NCBI GenBank assembly: GCA_041675885.1
Contig: JBAYSY010000018.1
Location: forward strand, 1 to 54,286
Direction of reading: 5' to 3'
DNA length: 54,286 nt
From: JBAYSY01 sp041675885
GTDB lineage: Bacteria > Pseudomonadota > Alphaproteobacteria > Rhodobacterales > Rhodobacteraceae
Position 1 is the stretch's first letter. Each line of letters begins with the position of its first letter. The notes beneath the pieces were generated by a model that saw only the letters and a program-made list of their open reading frames with translations, had not been told where the DNA came from and ran no database searches. The translations under genes and the position numbers were made by a program. This document shows positions 17,935-25,910 of this stretch, piece by piece.

Positions 17935-17982
17935 GGGCAGGTCGCATCACGGTCAGGTCGCATCAGGGGCAGGTCGCATCAT
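17935..17982. repeat. 16-bp tandem repeat, three copies, ending in a start codon
   Basis: Three consecutive 16-bp units of form GG(G/T)CAGGTCGCATCA(C/G/T) occupy 17935-17950, 17951-17966 and 17967-17982. The last unit ends inside the ATG of the GlxA-type regulator (17981). The unit length is not a multiple of three, so copy-number change would alter the frame relative to the ATG at 17922. Confidence 0.9.
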
Positions 17983-18982
17983 GGCACAGGCGGAGCGCAG
18001 GGCGGAGACGACGGCGGGCGGGGGGCCGCGCCGTTTCGTGTTCCTGCTGCTGGAAAAGTTCACCCTGCTGTCCTTCGCGGGCGCGGTCGAGCCGCTGCGC
18101 ATCGCCAACCGCATGGCGGGGCGGCCGCTTTACGCCTGGGCGCTAGCGGGCGAGGACGGGCGTTTCGCCACCTGCTCGAACGGGGCGGCATTCCGGCTGG
18201 ACATGGGGCTTTCCGAGCTTGAGCGCGACGATGTGCTGCTGGTCTGCGGCGGGATGGACGTGCGCGAGGCGGTGACCAGGCCGATCCTCAACTGGCTGCG
18301 GCGCGAGGCGAGGCGGGGCGTGGCGATCGGCGGGCTGTGCACCGGGGCCTTCGCGCTGGCGCGGGCCGGGTTGCTGGACGGCAGGCGGGCGACGATCCAC
18401 TGGGAAAACCAGGACGGTTTCAACGAGGAGTTCGAGGAGGTCCGGCTGACCAAATCGGTCTTCGTGATCGACGGCAACCGGATGTCCACCGCGGGCGGCA
18501 CCTCGTCCATCGACCTGCTGCTCAAGCTGATTGCCATCGACCACGGCGAGGAACTGGCCAGCGCCGTGGCCGACCAGCTGATCTATTCGGCGATCCGCAC
18601 CGATCAGGACACCCAGCGCCTGTCGATCCCGACAAGGATCGGCGTGCGCCACCCCAAGCTGAGCCAGGTGATCCAGATGATGGAGGCGAATATCGAGGAG
18701 CCGATCAGCCCCTCCGACCTGGCCCGCGACGTGGGCATGTCCACCCGGCAACTGGAACGGCTGTTCCGCCGCTATCTCAACCGCTCGCCCAAGCGGTATT
18801 ACATGGAGTTGCGGCTGTCGAAGGCGCGCAACCTCTTGATGCAGACCGACATGAGCGTGATCAACGTGGCGCTGGCCTGCGGCTTCGCCTCGCCCTCGCA
18901 TTTCTCGAAATGCTACCGGGCGCAATACAACACCACCCCCTACCGCGAACGCGGCACGCAGGGGATGCGGCTGTCGGTGTGA
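17981..18982 (+). CDS. GlxA-family AraC-type transcriptional regulator
   Basis: A 333-residue regulator. An N-terminal DJ-1/PfpI-like domain (about residues 17-200) has the nucleophile-elbow motif GGLCTGAFALARAGLL with Cys120. A C-terminal AraC double HTH follows (about 225-325; SPSDLARDVGMSTRQLERLF and NVALACGFASPSHFSKCYRA). This architecture includes the choline, carnitine and arginine catabolism regulators GbdR, CdhR and ArgR of pseudomonads; the ligand here is unknown. The ATG at 17981 lies at the end of a 16-bp tandem repeat and lacks a clear ribosome binding site. A TTG at 17909 in the same frame is an alternative start that would translate through the repeat. Confidence 0.88.
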   Translation: MAQAERRAETTAGGGPRRFVFLLLEKFTLLSFAGAVEPLRIANRMAGRPLYAWALAGEDGRFATCSNGAAFRLDMGLSELERDDVLLVCGGMDVREAVTRPILNWLRREARRGVAIGGLCTGAFALARAGLLDGRRATIHWENQDGFNEEFEEVRLTKSVFVIDGNRMSTAGGTSSIDLLLKLIAIDHGEELASAVADQLIYSAIRTDQDTQRLSIPTRIGVRHPKLSQVIQMMEANIEEPISPSDLARDVGMSTRQLERLFRRYLNRSPKRYYMELRLSKARNLLMQTDMSVINVALACGFASPSHFSKCYRAQYNTTPYRERGTQGMRLSV

Positions 18983-19057
18983 CGTTTCGGGTCGGCGGGG
19001 GCGACCGGGGGGTGCGACCGGGCCGGGGCGCGGCGATCCGGGGCGCCCGTTCGCGGC

Positions 19058-19160
19058 TGAAACGGTCCCCGTTCGGCGGGGATATTTCCTTCAAGGCGAA
19101 GCATGGGAGGTTGCCCTGTGTGCTTCACCGTGGCGGAAATATCCCCGCCGATGGTCCCGC
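19058..19160. repeat. Family 2 intergenic repeat, copy 4
   Basis: GGCGGGGATATTTCC (about 19076) and GGAAATATCCCCGCC (about 19135) face each other around a 40-bp loop that also contains GCGAAGCATG and GTGCTTCACC. The result is a large inverted repeat between the convergent GlxA-type regulator and the 439-residue hypothetical gene, probably a bidirectional terminator. Confidence 0.75.
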
Positions 19161-19177
19161 CGGGAGGGGGCGGGGGG

Positions 19178-20497
19178 TCAGACCACCGCGTTGATCAGCG
19201 CCTGGCCGTAGCCGCTTTGGAAAAAGGCCAGTGCCGCGCCGGTCAGTGCGACCGCCCTTGCGGTCACCTTGAAATCCGCCCCGTGCAGCGCGTTGTAGGT
19301 CAGGACCGCGCCGCCCACCGGCGCCACGGCCAGCAGCAGAACCCCGCTCATGGTGCCGACGGCGAGGCGCATCGGGATCGATGGCCGATCGTCGTCCCCC
19401 GCCTCTTCGCCACCCGCCTGTCGTGGCTGATAGAGCGCGGCGCGGATGCGTGCGGCCTGATCGTGCAGCGGCGGCGGCAGGTCGGGAGTGGTGTTGGCGG
19501 GTTCAAGCCGCGCCCAATCGGGCGGGGCGGGGCGGTCAGCGGCGACGCCCTCGGGCCGGACCGGGCGCGGGGCAAGGCGCACGCGGCGGTCCGGGGTCAC
19601 GGCCAGTTCGGCCTCCATCCGCTCCATCAGCCGGTCCATCGCGGCAAGGTCCACCTCGGAGGCCAGCCGGGTGCGGGCAGCGTGCTGGGCCGCGCGCGGG
19701 CGGGCGCTGAACAGCGGCGGTTCGGTCGCGGTGCCGTCGGCGGGTTCGGAGGCGGGTTTCGGTTCGGGTGCCGCTCTGGATGCCGGTCTGGATGCCGCTG
19801 CGGCTGCGGCCCTGCGCGCGGCTTTCCGGGGCCGGGCCGCTGTCGCGGCATTGGGGCCGGGTTCGGCCATGCGCGCCGCCAGCGCCTCGGCCACCGCGCG
19901 GTCGATCGCCTCCACATCGGCGCGGATATCGCCCAGCGGGGCGAGCAGTTCGGCCGCGTCCCGGCCTGCTTTCGCCGTCTTCGCGGCCACGGCCTGTGCC
20001 AGTGCCTCGGCCGCATCCTCGTCGGGCCCGCCTTCTTCGGCGGCCACTTCGGCGGCCTGGGCCTCGGTTCCCTGCGACAGCAGGATGCAGGCTTCCACCA
20101 TCTCGTCGATGGTGTCCGAGGTCACCATGCCGTTGCCCTGATGCCAGATCAGCGCGTCGGGCGGGTAGCGCCGGGCGATCCGTTCGGCGATCATCTGGCA
20201 GACCGCGCGCCGCCGCCCGGCCAGCCGGTCGGTGCCGTTGTCGGGCCGTCCCGGGCTGACCGCCACCGTCAGGCAGGCCCCCCATGCCCCCGGCAGCCCG
20301 TCGGCCCAGCCGAGCGCCAGCCGGGCGCCGTCCACGTCGAACAGGGCGATATCGTCGAGATCCCAGCTGACCGACCGCCGGTCATGCGGATATTGTCCGA
20401 GTTTCGCGTCAAGTTCGCCCACGATCCGGGCGAAATTGAGAATGGGCGGGGTCGCAAACAACAGCGAGGCAATCGTACAGTCATTCGCGTCATGCAT
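19178..20497 (-). CDS. Hypothetical protein with Ala-rich linker and C-terminal membrane segments
   Basis: I do not recognise a named family. The 439-residue product has three parts. A globular N-terminal region (about residues 1-135) contains WDLDDIALFDVDGARLALGW and a QMIAERIARRYPPDALIWHQ segment. A long Ala/Glu/Pro-rich low-complexity middle (about 145-370) contains a basic RPRKAARRAAAAAASRPASR stretch. The C-terminus has two hydrophobic segments (about 377-405 and 412-435). It could be a membrane-anchored protein with a cytosolic sensor-like head. The start is convincing: AGGAGGT eight bases before ATG at 20497. It converges with the GlxA-type regulator. Confidence 0.75.
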   Translation of the reverse strand: MHDANDCTIASLLFATPPILNFARIVGELDAKLGQYPHDRRSVSWDLDDIALFDVDGARLALGWADGLPGAWGACLTVAVSPGRPDNGTDRLAGRRRAVCQMIAERIARRYPPDALIWHQGNGMVTSDTIDEMVEACILLSQGTEAQAAEVAAEEGGPDEDAAEALAQAVAAKTAKAGRDAAELLAPLGDIRADVEAIDRAVAEALAARMAEPGPNAATAARPRKAARRAAAAAASRPASRAAPEPKPASEPADGTATEPPLFSARPRAAQHAARTRLASEVDLAAMDRLMERMEAELAVTPDRRVRLAPRPVRPEGVAADRPAPPDWARLEPANTTPDLPPPLHDQAARIRAALYQPRQAGGEEAGDDDRPSIPMRLAVGTMSGVLLLAVAPVGGAVLTYNALHGADFKVTARAVALTGAALAFFQSGYGQALINAVV

Positions 20498-20737
20498 GGC
20501 ACAACCTCCTGCCTGTCTTTCGGCAAGGATGACCGCGAACTGTGCCGCGATTGCGGGCGGATTGTGTCGATTTGTAGGAAAATTCGCTCTGGTTGAATCG
20601 TGCGGTTGGGGTGATCCTGTCGCGCGAGGTGGCGCCGGGGAAGGTAAGTGACGGGAGCGGTTGGGAAATCCCGGGGGTGTCGGTGAATCGTGTTGGTTGG
20701 CCGGGAGGGCGGCGCGCCGGACCAGCCCCCTTTCCCT

Positions 20738-20935
20738 TGCCCGGAACAGCCGCGTCAGCGGCCCGGGCAGCGGCCGACCGCCCGGTCACGCCGGAGGCGT
20801 GCCTTCGGCACGACGGCGGCCGCTCCTGCAACGTCGCGGCAGGCTCTGAGCGAGGGATGCCCGGCACCATGAACTGCCGGACCACAAGCGTTGCAGCGGC
20901 CCCCCCCGCGGCCGACCGCTGCCCTCTGTTGTGCG
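20738..20935 (+). repeat. Family 1 dispersed repeat, long copy D
   Basis: The left arm GGGCAGCGGCCGACCGC (20765-20781) and right arm GCGGCCGACCGCTGCCC (20908-20924) enclose a 126-bp module. The module shares CACCATGAACTGCC(G/A)GACCACA and TTGCAGCGGCCCCCC with copy A. It adds a CACGCCGGAGGCGTGCCTTC block, also seen in copy I. It fills most of the 455-bp gap between the hypothetical gene and the EamA gene; the remaining 240 bp (20498-20737) show no gene. Confidence 0.85.
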
Positions 20936-20952
20936 GGGGGCAGCGGCCTTCC

Positions 20953-21846
20953 CTACGCCACCAGCACGATCATGGCGATCGAGACGGCCAGCACCGCCAT
21001 GCCCGCCACCTCGCGCCCGCTTACCCGCTCGCGCAGGACAAGGGCGGAGACCAGCACGCCGAAGATCAGTTCCACCTGTCCCAGTGCCCGCACATAGGCG
21101 GCGTTCTGGAGCGCGAAGGCGGTGAACCACCCGGCCGAGCCAAGCACCCCGGTCACGCCCACCAGCGCGGTTGCCCGCCAGGCGCGGGCGACGCGGGCGA
21201 CCTCGCCCGGCTCGCGCCACATCAGCCACAGCGCCATGGCGCCCGTCTGGAAGGCGGTGACACAGGCCAGCGCCATCACCGCGCGCAACAGCGCGCCGTC
21301 GAGCGCCAGCGCCTCGGTCGCGCCGCGGTAGCCCACCGCCGACAGCCCGAAGAACCCGCCCGCGAGGATGCCCAGCACCATGGCCCGGCCGAAGAACCGC
21401 CCCGCCTGCCCGGCGGGCGGCGGCGACAGCATCACGAGGCCCGCCACCCCGATCAGGATCGCCACGAGGCCGGGGGCCGAGACCGCCTCGCCGAGAATGA
21501 GCGCCGAGAAGCCCGCGACCTGTACCGTCTCGGTCTTGGTGAAGGCGATGCCGACGGCGAAGCTGCGCTCGGAAAACAGCGCGACGGTGCAGAAGGTGGC
21601 GACGATCTGGCAGATGCCGCCCGCGACGGCGAAGGTCCAGAACCGGGCCGACAGGGCAGGTGCCCCCTGACCCTCGGCCATGAGCAGCAGCACCGCCGCC
21701 GCCCCGGCGATGGGCGCGGCGAAGACAAAGCGCGAAAACGTGGCGCCCCCGGTCGAAAGCCCGAGCGCCTTCAGCCGCCGTTGCAGCATGAAGCGCAGCG
21801 TCTGCACCCCGGCGGCGGCGATCGTGACCCAGATCCACAGTTCCAT
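20953..21846 (-). CDS. EamA/DMT-superfamily transporter
   Basis: A 297-residue inner-membrane protein with about ten transmembrane helices arranged as two EamA repeats (roughly residues 3-135 and 150-295), as in drug/metabolite exporters. Typical features are the TKTETVQVAGFSALILGEAV segment ending repeat one and GQVELIFGVLVSALVLRERV ending repeat two. The substrate cannot be predicted. The ATG at 21846 has AAGGCGG upstream; an ATG five codons earlier lacks a signal. It is divergent from mur with 159 bp between starts. Confidence 0.88.
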   Translation of the reverse strand: MELWIWVTIAAAGVQTLRFMLQRRLKALGLSTGGATFSRFVFAAPIAGAAAVLLLMAEGQGAPALSARFWTFAVAGGICQIVATFCTVALFSERSFAVGIAFTKTETVQVAGFSALILGEAVSAPGLVAILIGVAGLVMLSPPPAGQAGRFFGRAMVLGILAGGFFGLSAVGYRGATEALALDGALLRAVMALACVTAFQTGAMALWLMWREPGEVARVARAWRATALVGVTGVLGSAGWFTAFALQNAAYVRALGQVELIFGVLVSALVLRERVSGREVAGMAVLAVSIAMIVLVA

Positions 21847-22005
21847 GCCGCCTTGTGACATGAGGGACAGCCCGCGCCAAGGGGCGGGGGAGGGCGCGCG
21901 CACGGCGGCCCACCCGGGGGACTTCCCCCCCGCGCGCGAATCCCGTAAACCCCGGCCAGACCCGACAGGCCACCCGATGGCCGGAAAGCCCGACGCCGAG
22001 ATCCG

Positions 22006-22431
22006 ATGTCCGACAGCATCATCGCCCGTTGCGAGGCCCGGGGCCTGCGCATGACCGACCAGCGCCGCACCGTGGCGCGGGTGATCGGCGATGCCGACGA
22101 TCACCCGGATGTCGAGGAGCTTTACGCCCGCGCCAGCGCCATCGACCCGAAGATCTCCATCGCCACCGTCTATCGCACCGTCAAGCTGTTCGAGGAGGCG
22201 GGGATACTGGAACGGCTGGAATTCGGCGACGGCCGCGCCCGCTACGAGGATGCCGAGCGCGACCACCACGACCATCTCATCGACATGACCACCGGCGAGG
22301 TGATCGAATTCTGCGATCCCGAGATCGAGGCGTTGCAGGAGAAGATCGCCGCCCGGCTCGGCTATCGGCTCAAGGGCCACCGGCTCGAACTCTACGGCGT
22401 GCGCGCCGACCGCAACCGGAAGGACAGGTAA
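22006..22431 (+). CDS. mur: Fur-family metalloregulator (Mur/Fur type)
   Basis: A 141-residue Fur-family repressor. The winged HTH has GLRMTDQRRTVARVI, HPDVEELYARA and ISIATVYRTVKLFEEAG. The dimerisation domain has HHDHLIDMTTGEVIEFCDPEIEALQ and GHRLELYGV. The CxxC structural zinc site common in gammaproteobacterial Fur is absent (DMTTG at that position). In Rhodobacterales and rhizobia this subtype works as Mur, a manganese-responsive repressor of Mn uptake, whereas iron control is by RirA and Irr; that assignment is from family knowledge. Its TAA stop overlaps the ATG of eno by one base (TAATG), so the genes form an operon. Confidence 0.88.
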   Translation: MSDSIIARCEARGLRMTDQRRTVARVIGDADDHPDVEELYARASAIDPKISIATVYRTVKLFEEAGILERLEFGDGRARYEDAERDHHDHLIDMTTGEVIEFCDPEIEALQEKIAARLGYRLKGHRLELYGVRADRNRKDR

Positions 22432-23708
22432 TGACCGACATCATCGACATCCGCGCCCGCGAGATTCTCGACAGCCGCGGCAACCCCACCATCGAAGTCG
22501 ATGTGACGCTTGAGGATGGCTCGCTCGGCCGTGCCGCGGTGCCCTCGGGCGCCTCCACGGGCGCGCATGAGGCGGTGGAGCGGCGCGACGGCGACCCGGC
22601 GCGCTATGGCGGCAAGGGGGTGCTGGCCGCGGTCGAGGCGGTGAACGGGGAACTGGCCGACGCGCTCGACGGGGCGGACGCCACCGACCAGATCGCCATC
22701 GACCGGGCGATGATCGAGATCGACGGCACGCCGAACAAGGGGCGGCTGGGGGCGAACGCCATCCTCGGCGTGTCGCTCGCGGTCGCGAAGGCGGCGGCCG
22801 AGGCGACCGGCCAGTCGCTTTACCGCTACGTGGGTGGCACCAATGCCCGCGTGCTGCCGGTGCCGATGATGAACATCATCAACGGCGGCGAGCATGCCGA
22901 CAACCCGATCGACATCCAGGAATTCATGATCATGCCGGTCGCGGCCGACAGTATCGTGGAGGCCGTGCGGATCGGCGCCGAGATCTTTCACACCCTGCGG
23001 CGCGAGCTGATCGCGTCGGGTCATGCCACCGGCGTGGGCGACGAGGGCGGCTTCGCGCCGAACCTGCGCTCCACCCGCGACGCGCTCGACTTCATCATGC
23101 GCTCGATCGAGAAGGCGGGCTATGCGCCCGGCAGCGATATCATGCTGGCGCTCGACTGCGCGGCGACCGAATATTTCCGCGAGGGCGCCTATGTGCTGGA
23201 TGGCGAGGGGCTGCGGCTGACGCCCGCCGGGAATGTCGATTACCTCGCCGCGCTCTGCGCCGACTACCCGATCCTGTCGATCGAGGACGGCTGCGCCGAG
23301 GACGACTGGGAGGGCTGGAAGCTGCTGACCGAACGGCTGGGCGGGCAGGTGCAGCTGGTGGGCGACGACCTGTTCGTGACCAACCCGGCCCGGCTGGCCG
23401 AGGGGATCGCCAAGGGCTGCGCCAATTCGCTTCTGGTCAAGGTCAACCAGATCGGCACCCTGACCGAGACGCTCGACGCCGTGGCGATGGCGACCCGCGC
23501 GGGCTACACCAGCGTCATGAGCCACCGTTCCGGCGAGACCGAGGATTCGACCATCGCCGACCTTGCGGTGGCCACCAACTGCGGCCAGATCAAGACCGGA
23601 TCGCTGGCGCGCTCGGACCGGCTGGCGAAATACAACCAGCTGATCCGGATCGAGGAACTGCTGGGCGAGACCGCCGAATATGCCGGGCGCTCGGTGCTGC
23701 GGGGGTGA
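22431..23708 (+). CDS. eno: Enolase (phosphopyruvate hydratase)
   Basis: Converts 2-phosphoglycerate to phosphoenolpyruvate. The product is 425 residues, the family length, with AREILDSRGNPTIEVDV, PSGASTGAHEAVE, the metal-binding Asp in DCAATEYF, SIEDGCAEDDWEGW, GDDLFVTNP, LVKVNQIGT and the signature SHRSGETEDSTIADLAVATN. The ATG at 22431 shares its A with the mur stop, and AAGGACAGG just upstream, inside mur, serves as the ribosome binding site. Coupling to a metalloregulator is noteworthy because enolase is Mg/Mn-dependent. Confidence 0.98.
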   Translation: MTDIIDIRAREILDSRGNPTIEVDVTLEDGSLGRAAVPSGASTGAHEAVERRDGDPARYGGKGVLAAVEAVNGELADALDGADATDQIAIDRAMIEIDGTPNKGRLGANAILGVSLAVAKAAAEATGQSLYRYVGGTNARVLPVPMMNIINGGEHADNPIDIQEFMIMPVAADSIVEAVRIGAEIFHTLRRELIASGHATGVGDEGGFAPNLRSTRDALDFIMRSIEKAGYAPGSDIMLALDCAATEYFREGAYVLDGEGLRLTPAGNVDYLAALCADYPILSIEDGCAEDDWEGWKLLTERLGGQVQLVGDDLFVTNPARLAEGIAKGCANSLLVKVNQIGTLTETLDAVAMATRAGYTSVMSHRSGETEDSTIADLAVATNCGQIKTGSLARSDRLAKYNQLIRIEELLGETAEYAGRSVLRG

Positions 23709-23863
23709 CGCGCCGCGAGGGGTGTCCTGCGGGGCGCGGCGCCTGCCGCGCCGACTTCGCGCCCTGCATAAGCTTTCTTGTGTAATGCGCTGAAAATAAT
23801 GTAAATCCAATCGGCGCCAGTGGGTCGGGGCAGGGCGGTCAGGAACGAACCTTTCGCCCGAAG

Positions 23864-23939
23864 CGCCCAGTCCGGAACATCCACCCCCGTGCCCGGCGGC
23901 GCATGACGGACCTTGATTCCGGGCGAAGGTGGCGCTTCA
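23864..23939 (-). repeat. Family 1 dispersed repeat, degenerate copy E
   Basis: Retains GCCCGGCGGCGCATGACGGA and CCTTGATTCCGGGCGAAGG, plus the flank TTTCGCCCGAAGCGCCC, but has lost the palindromic core. Its edge supplies the stop codon of the ABC-F gene (GGCGCTTCAG at 23931-23940). The rest of the 228-bp eno/ABC-F gap has a GGCGCGGC-GCCT-GCCGCGCC hairpin at 23733-23752 that may end eno transcription. Confidence 0.55.
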
Positions 23940-25751
23940 GCCCGCCCTTTCCGCCAGCATCAGCCATTCCTCCTCCGCCGCGCCCAGTGCCGCCTGCCGT
24001 TCGGCCAGCGCCTCGGTCGCCTTGCGGAACTTGACCGGCTCGCGCGTGTAAAGGTCGGGGTCGGCGAGCAGGGCGGAGAGTTTCACGATCTCGGATTCGA
24101 GCTTTTCGATCAGCGCGGGCAGGGTGTCGAGCCGGTGTTTCTCGGTGAAGCTCAGCCCCCCGGCGGATGTCTTCTCCGGTTTCGGGGCAGGTTTCGCCTC
24201 TGGCTTCGCGGGTTTCGCGGGCCTCTCCGTCGCGACCGGCGCTGTCCCCCGCTGGGCGCGGGCATCGCTCCAGCCCCCGGCGTAAAGCGTGGCGCGGCCG
24301 TCCGGTTCCAGCACCACCGTGGCCGTCGCCACCCGGTCGATGAAATCGCGGTCGTGGCTGACCAGCAGCACGGTGCCGTCATAGTCGCCGATCACGTCCT
24401 GCAACAGGTCCAGCGTCTCGACATCGAGATCGTTGGTGGGTTCATCGAGCACCAGCAGGTTGGAGTCCTGCGCCATGATCTTCGCCAGCAGGAGCCGTGC
24501 CTTTTCCCCGCCCGAGAGCGAGCGGACCGGGGCACGGGCCTGCGCCTCGTCGAACAGGAAGTCCTTGAGGTAGCCGACCACATGCCGGGGTCGGCCGCGC
24601 ACCATCACCTGATCGGCCGCGCCCGCAACCTGCATCAAGGGATCGCCGGTCAGGTTCTCCCAGAGGCTGGCATCCCCGTCGAGCCGGGCCCGGCTCTGGT
24701 CGAACACCGCGATCTGGAGGTTGGTGCCCAGCGTGACGCTGCCGCTGTCGGGTTCGAGCGCGCCGGTCAGCAGGTTCACCAGTGTGGTCTTGCCCGCGCC
24801 GTTCGGCCCGACGAAGGCGATGCGGTCGCCGCGCGCCACCCGCAGGCTCACGTCGCGGATCACGGTGCGGTCGCCGAAACTCTTGCTGATCCGCTCGGCC
24901 TCGATCACCCGCTTGCCCGACTGCGCGCCCGCGTCCAGCGCCAGCGCCGCCGTGCCCTGCCTGCGGATTTGCGCCGCGCGTTCGGCCCGCATCGCCGCCA
25001 GCGCCCGCAGCCGCCCCTGGTTGCGCTTGCGCCGGGCCGATATGCCCTCGACCGCCCAGCGGGCCTCGGCCTTGATCTTGCGGTCAAGCTTGTGGCGGGC
25101 CTCGTCCTCCTCGGCCCAGACGGTCTCGCGCCACTCCTCGAACCCGTCGAAGCCCGCGTCGCGGCGGCGCACCCGGCCGCGGTCGATCCACAGCGTGGCG
25201 CGGCTGAGCGCGCGCAGGAAGGCGCGGTCGTGGCTGATCAGCACGAAGGCGGCGCGGGTGTCGCGCAACTCGGCCTCCAGCCACTCGATGGCCTGGATGT
25301 CGAGGTGGTTGGTCGGCTCGTCCAAGAGCATCAGCTCCGGCGCCTCGGCCATCAGCCGCGCCAGCGCCGCCCGCCTGCGTTCCCCGCCCGAGGCGGTGGC
25401 GGTCGGCGTGTCGGGATCGAAGCCCAGCCCCTCGGCGGCGGCGGCCACTCGCCAGCCCTCGCCCTCGGCCAGCCCGGCGGTGGCGAAATCGCCCAGGGTG
25501 GCGTAACCCGAAAGGTCCGGATCCTGCTCCATATAGCCCGCGCGGATGCCCGGCGCGGCCGAGACGGTGCCCGCGTCGGGCTCGACCAGCCCGGCCATCA
25601 CCTTCATCAGCGTCGATTTGCCCGAACCGTTGCGGCCCACCAGCGCCAGCCGATCGCCGGGCTGGATCGCGAGGTCGAGGCCGGAAAACACCGGATCGCC
25701 GCCGAAGGTCAGCGAGATGCCGGAAAGTTGCAGAAGCGGAGCGCGTGCCAT
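23937..25751 (-). CDS. uup: ABC-F family ATPase (Uup-like)
   Basis: A soluble protein of 604 residues with two ABC ATPase domains and no membrane segments. Walker A motifs are GRNGSGKST and GPNGAGKTT; signatures are SGGERRRAALA and SGGEKARLLLA; Walker B motifs are LMLLDEPTNHLD and LLVLDEPTNDLD. A C-terminal coiled coil of about 80 residues (TEKHRLDTLPALIEKLESEI onward) follows a Pro/Lys/Ala linker, as in Uup, which acts on ribosomes and branched DNA. The final codons overlap a family 1 repeat. The ATG at 25751 lacks an obvious ribosome binding site, but no better start is visible. Confidence 0.93.
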   Translation of the reverse strand: MARAPLLQLSGISLTFGGDPVFSGLDLAIQPGDRLALVGRNGSGKSTLMKVMAGLVEPDAGTVSAAPGIRAGYMEQDPDLSGYATLGDFATAGLAEGEGWRVAAAAEGLGFDPDTPTATASGGERRRAALARLMAEAPELMLLDEPTNHLDIQAIEWLEAELRDTRAAFVLISHDRAFLRALSRATLWIDRGRVRRRDAGFDGFEEWRETVWAEEDEARHKLDRKIKAEARWAVEGISARRKRNQGRLRALAAMRAERAAQIRRQGTAALALDAGAQSGKRVIEAERISKSFGDRTVIRDVSLRVARGDRIAFVGPNGAGKTTLVNLLTGALEPDSGSVTLGTNLQIAVFDQSRARLDGDASLWENLTGDPLMQVAGAADQVMVRGRPRHVVGYLKDFLFDEAQARAPVRSLSGGEKARLLLAKIMAQDSNLLVLDEPTNDLDVETLDLLQDVIGDYDGTVLLVSHDRDFIDRVATATVVLEPDGRATLYAGGWSDARAQRGTAPVATERPAKPAKPEAKPAPKPEKTSAGGLSFTEKHRLDTLPALIEKLESEIVKLSALLADPDLYTREPVKFRKATEALAERQAALGAAEEEWLMLAERAG

Positions 25752-25855
25752 GGCGCGGGGCTAGCCGGGGCGGGATGAAAGGTCAACCGGGCACATCCGT
25801 CGCGACATGGAGCAGCGCCCGCCGGGCTGCGACCGGCGATCCCGGGCACGGGGGC

Positions 25856-25880
25856 GGTGCGCTGAAGCGGCACCCTACGG
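25856..25880. repeat. Single degenerate arm of the 24-bp inverted repeat
   Basis: GGTGCGCTGAAGCGG followed by CACCCTACGG differs from the arms at 5210-5283 by one inserted G. It lies downstream of the EEP-family gene, between it and the ABC-F start. Confidence 0.65.
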
Positions 25881-25910
25881 GACCGCCTTGCACTCCGTCG
25901 TGCTGCCCGT

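Noticed and set aside
20498..20737. Candidate promoter TTCAAC...TACAAA upstream of the hypothetical gene
   Set aside because: The spacing is 15 bp and both boxes are weak; not enough to report as a feature.
2082..20935. Repeats considered as a CRISPR array
   Set aside because: The repeats are dispersed kilobases apart, are palindromic and variable in length, lack regular spacers and have no cas genes nearby.
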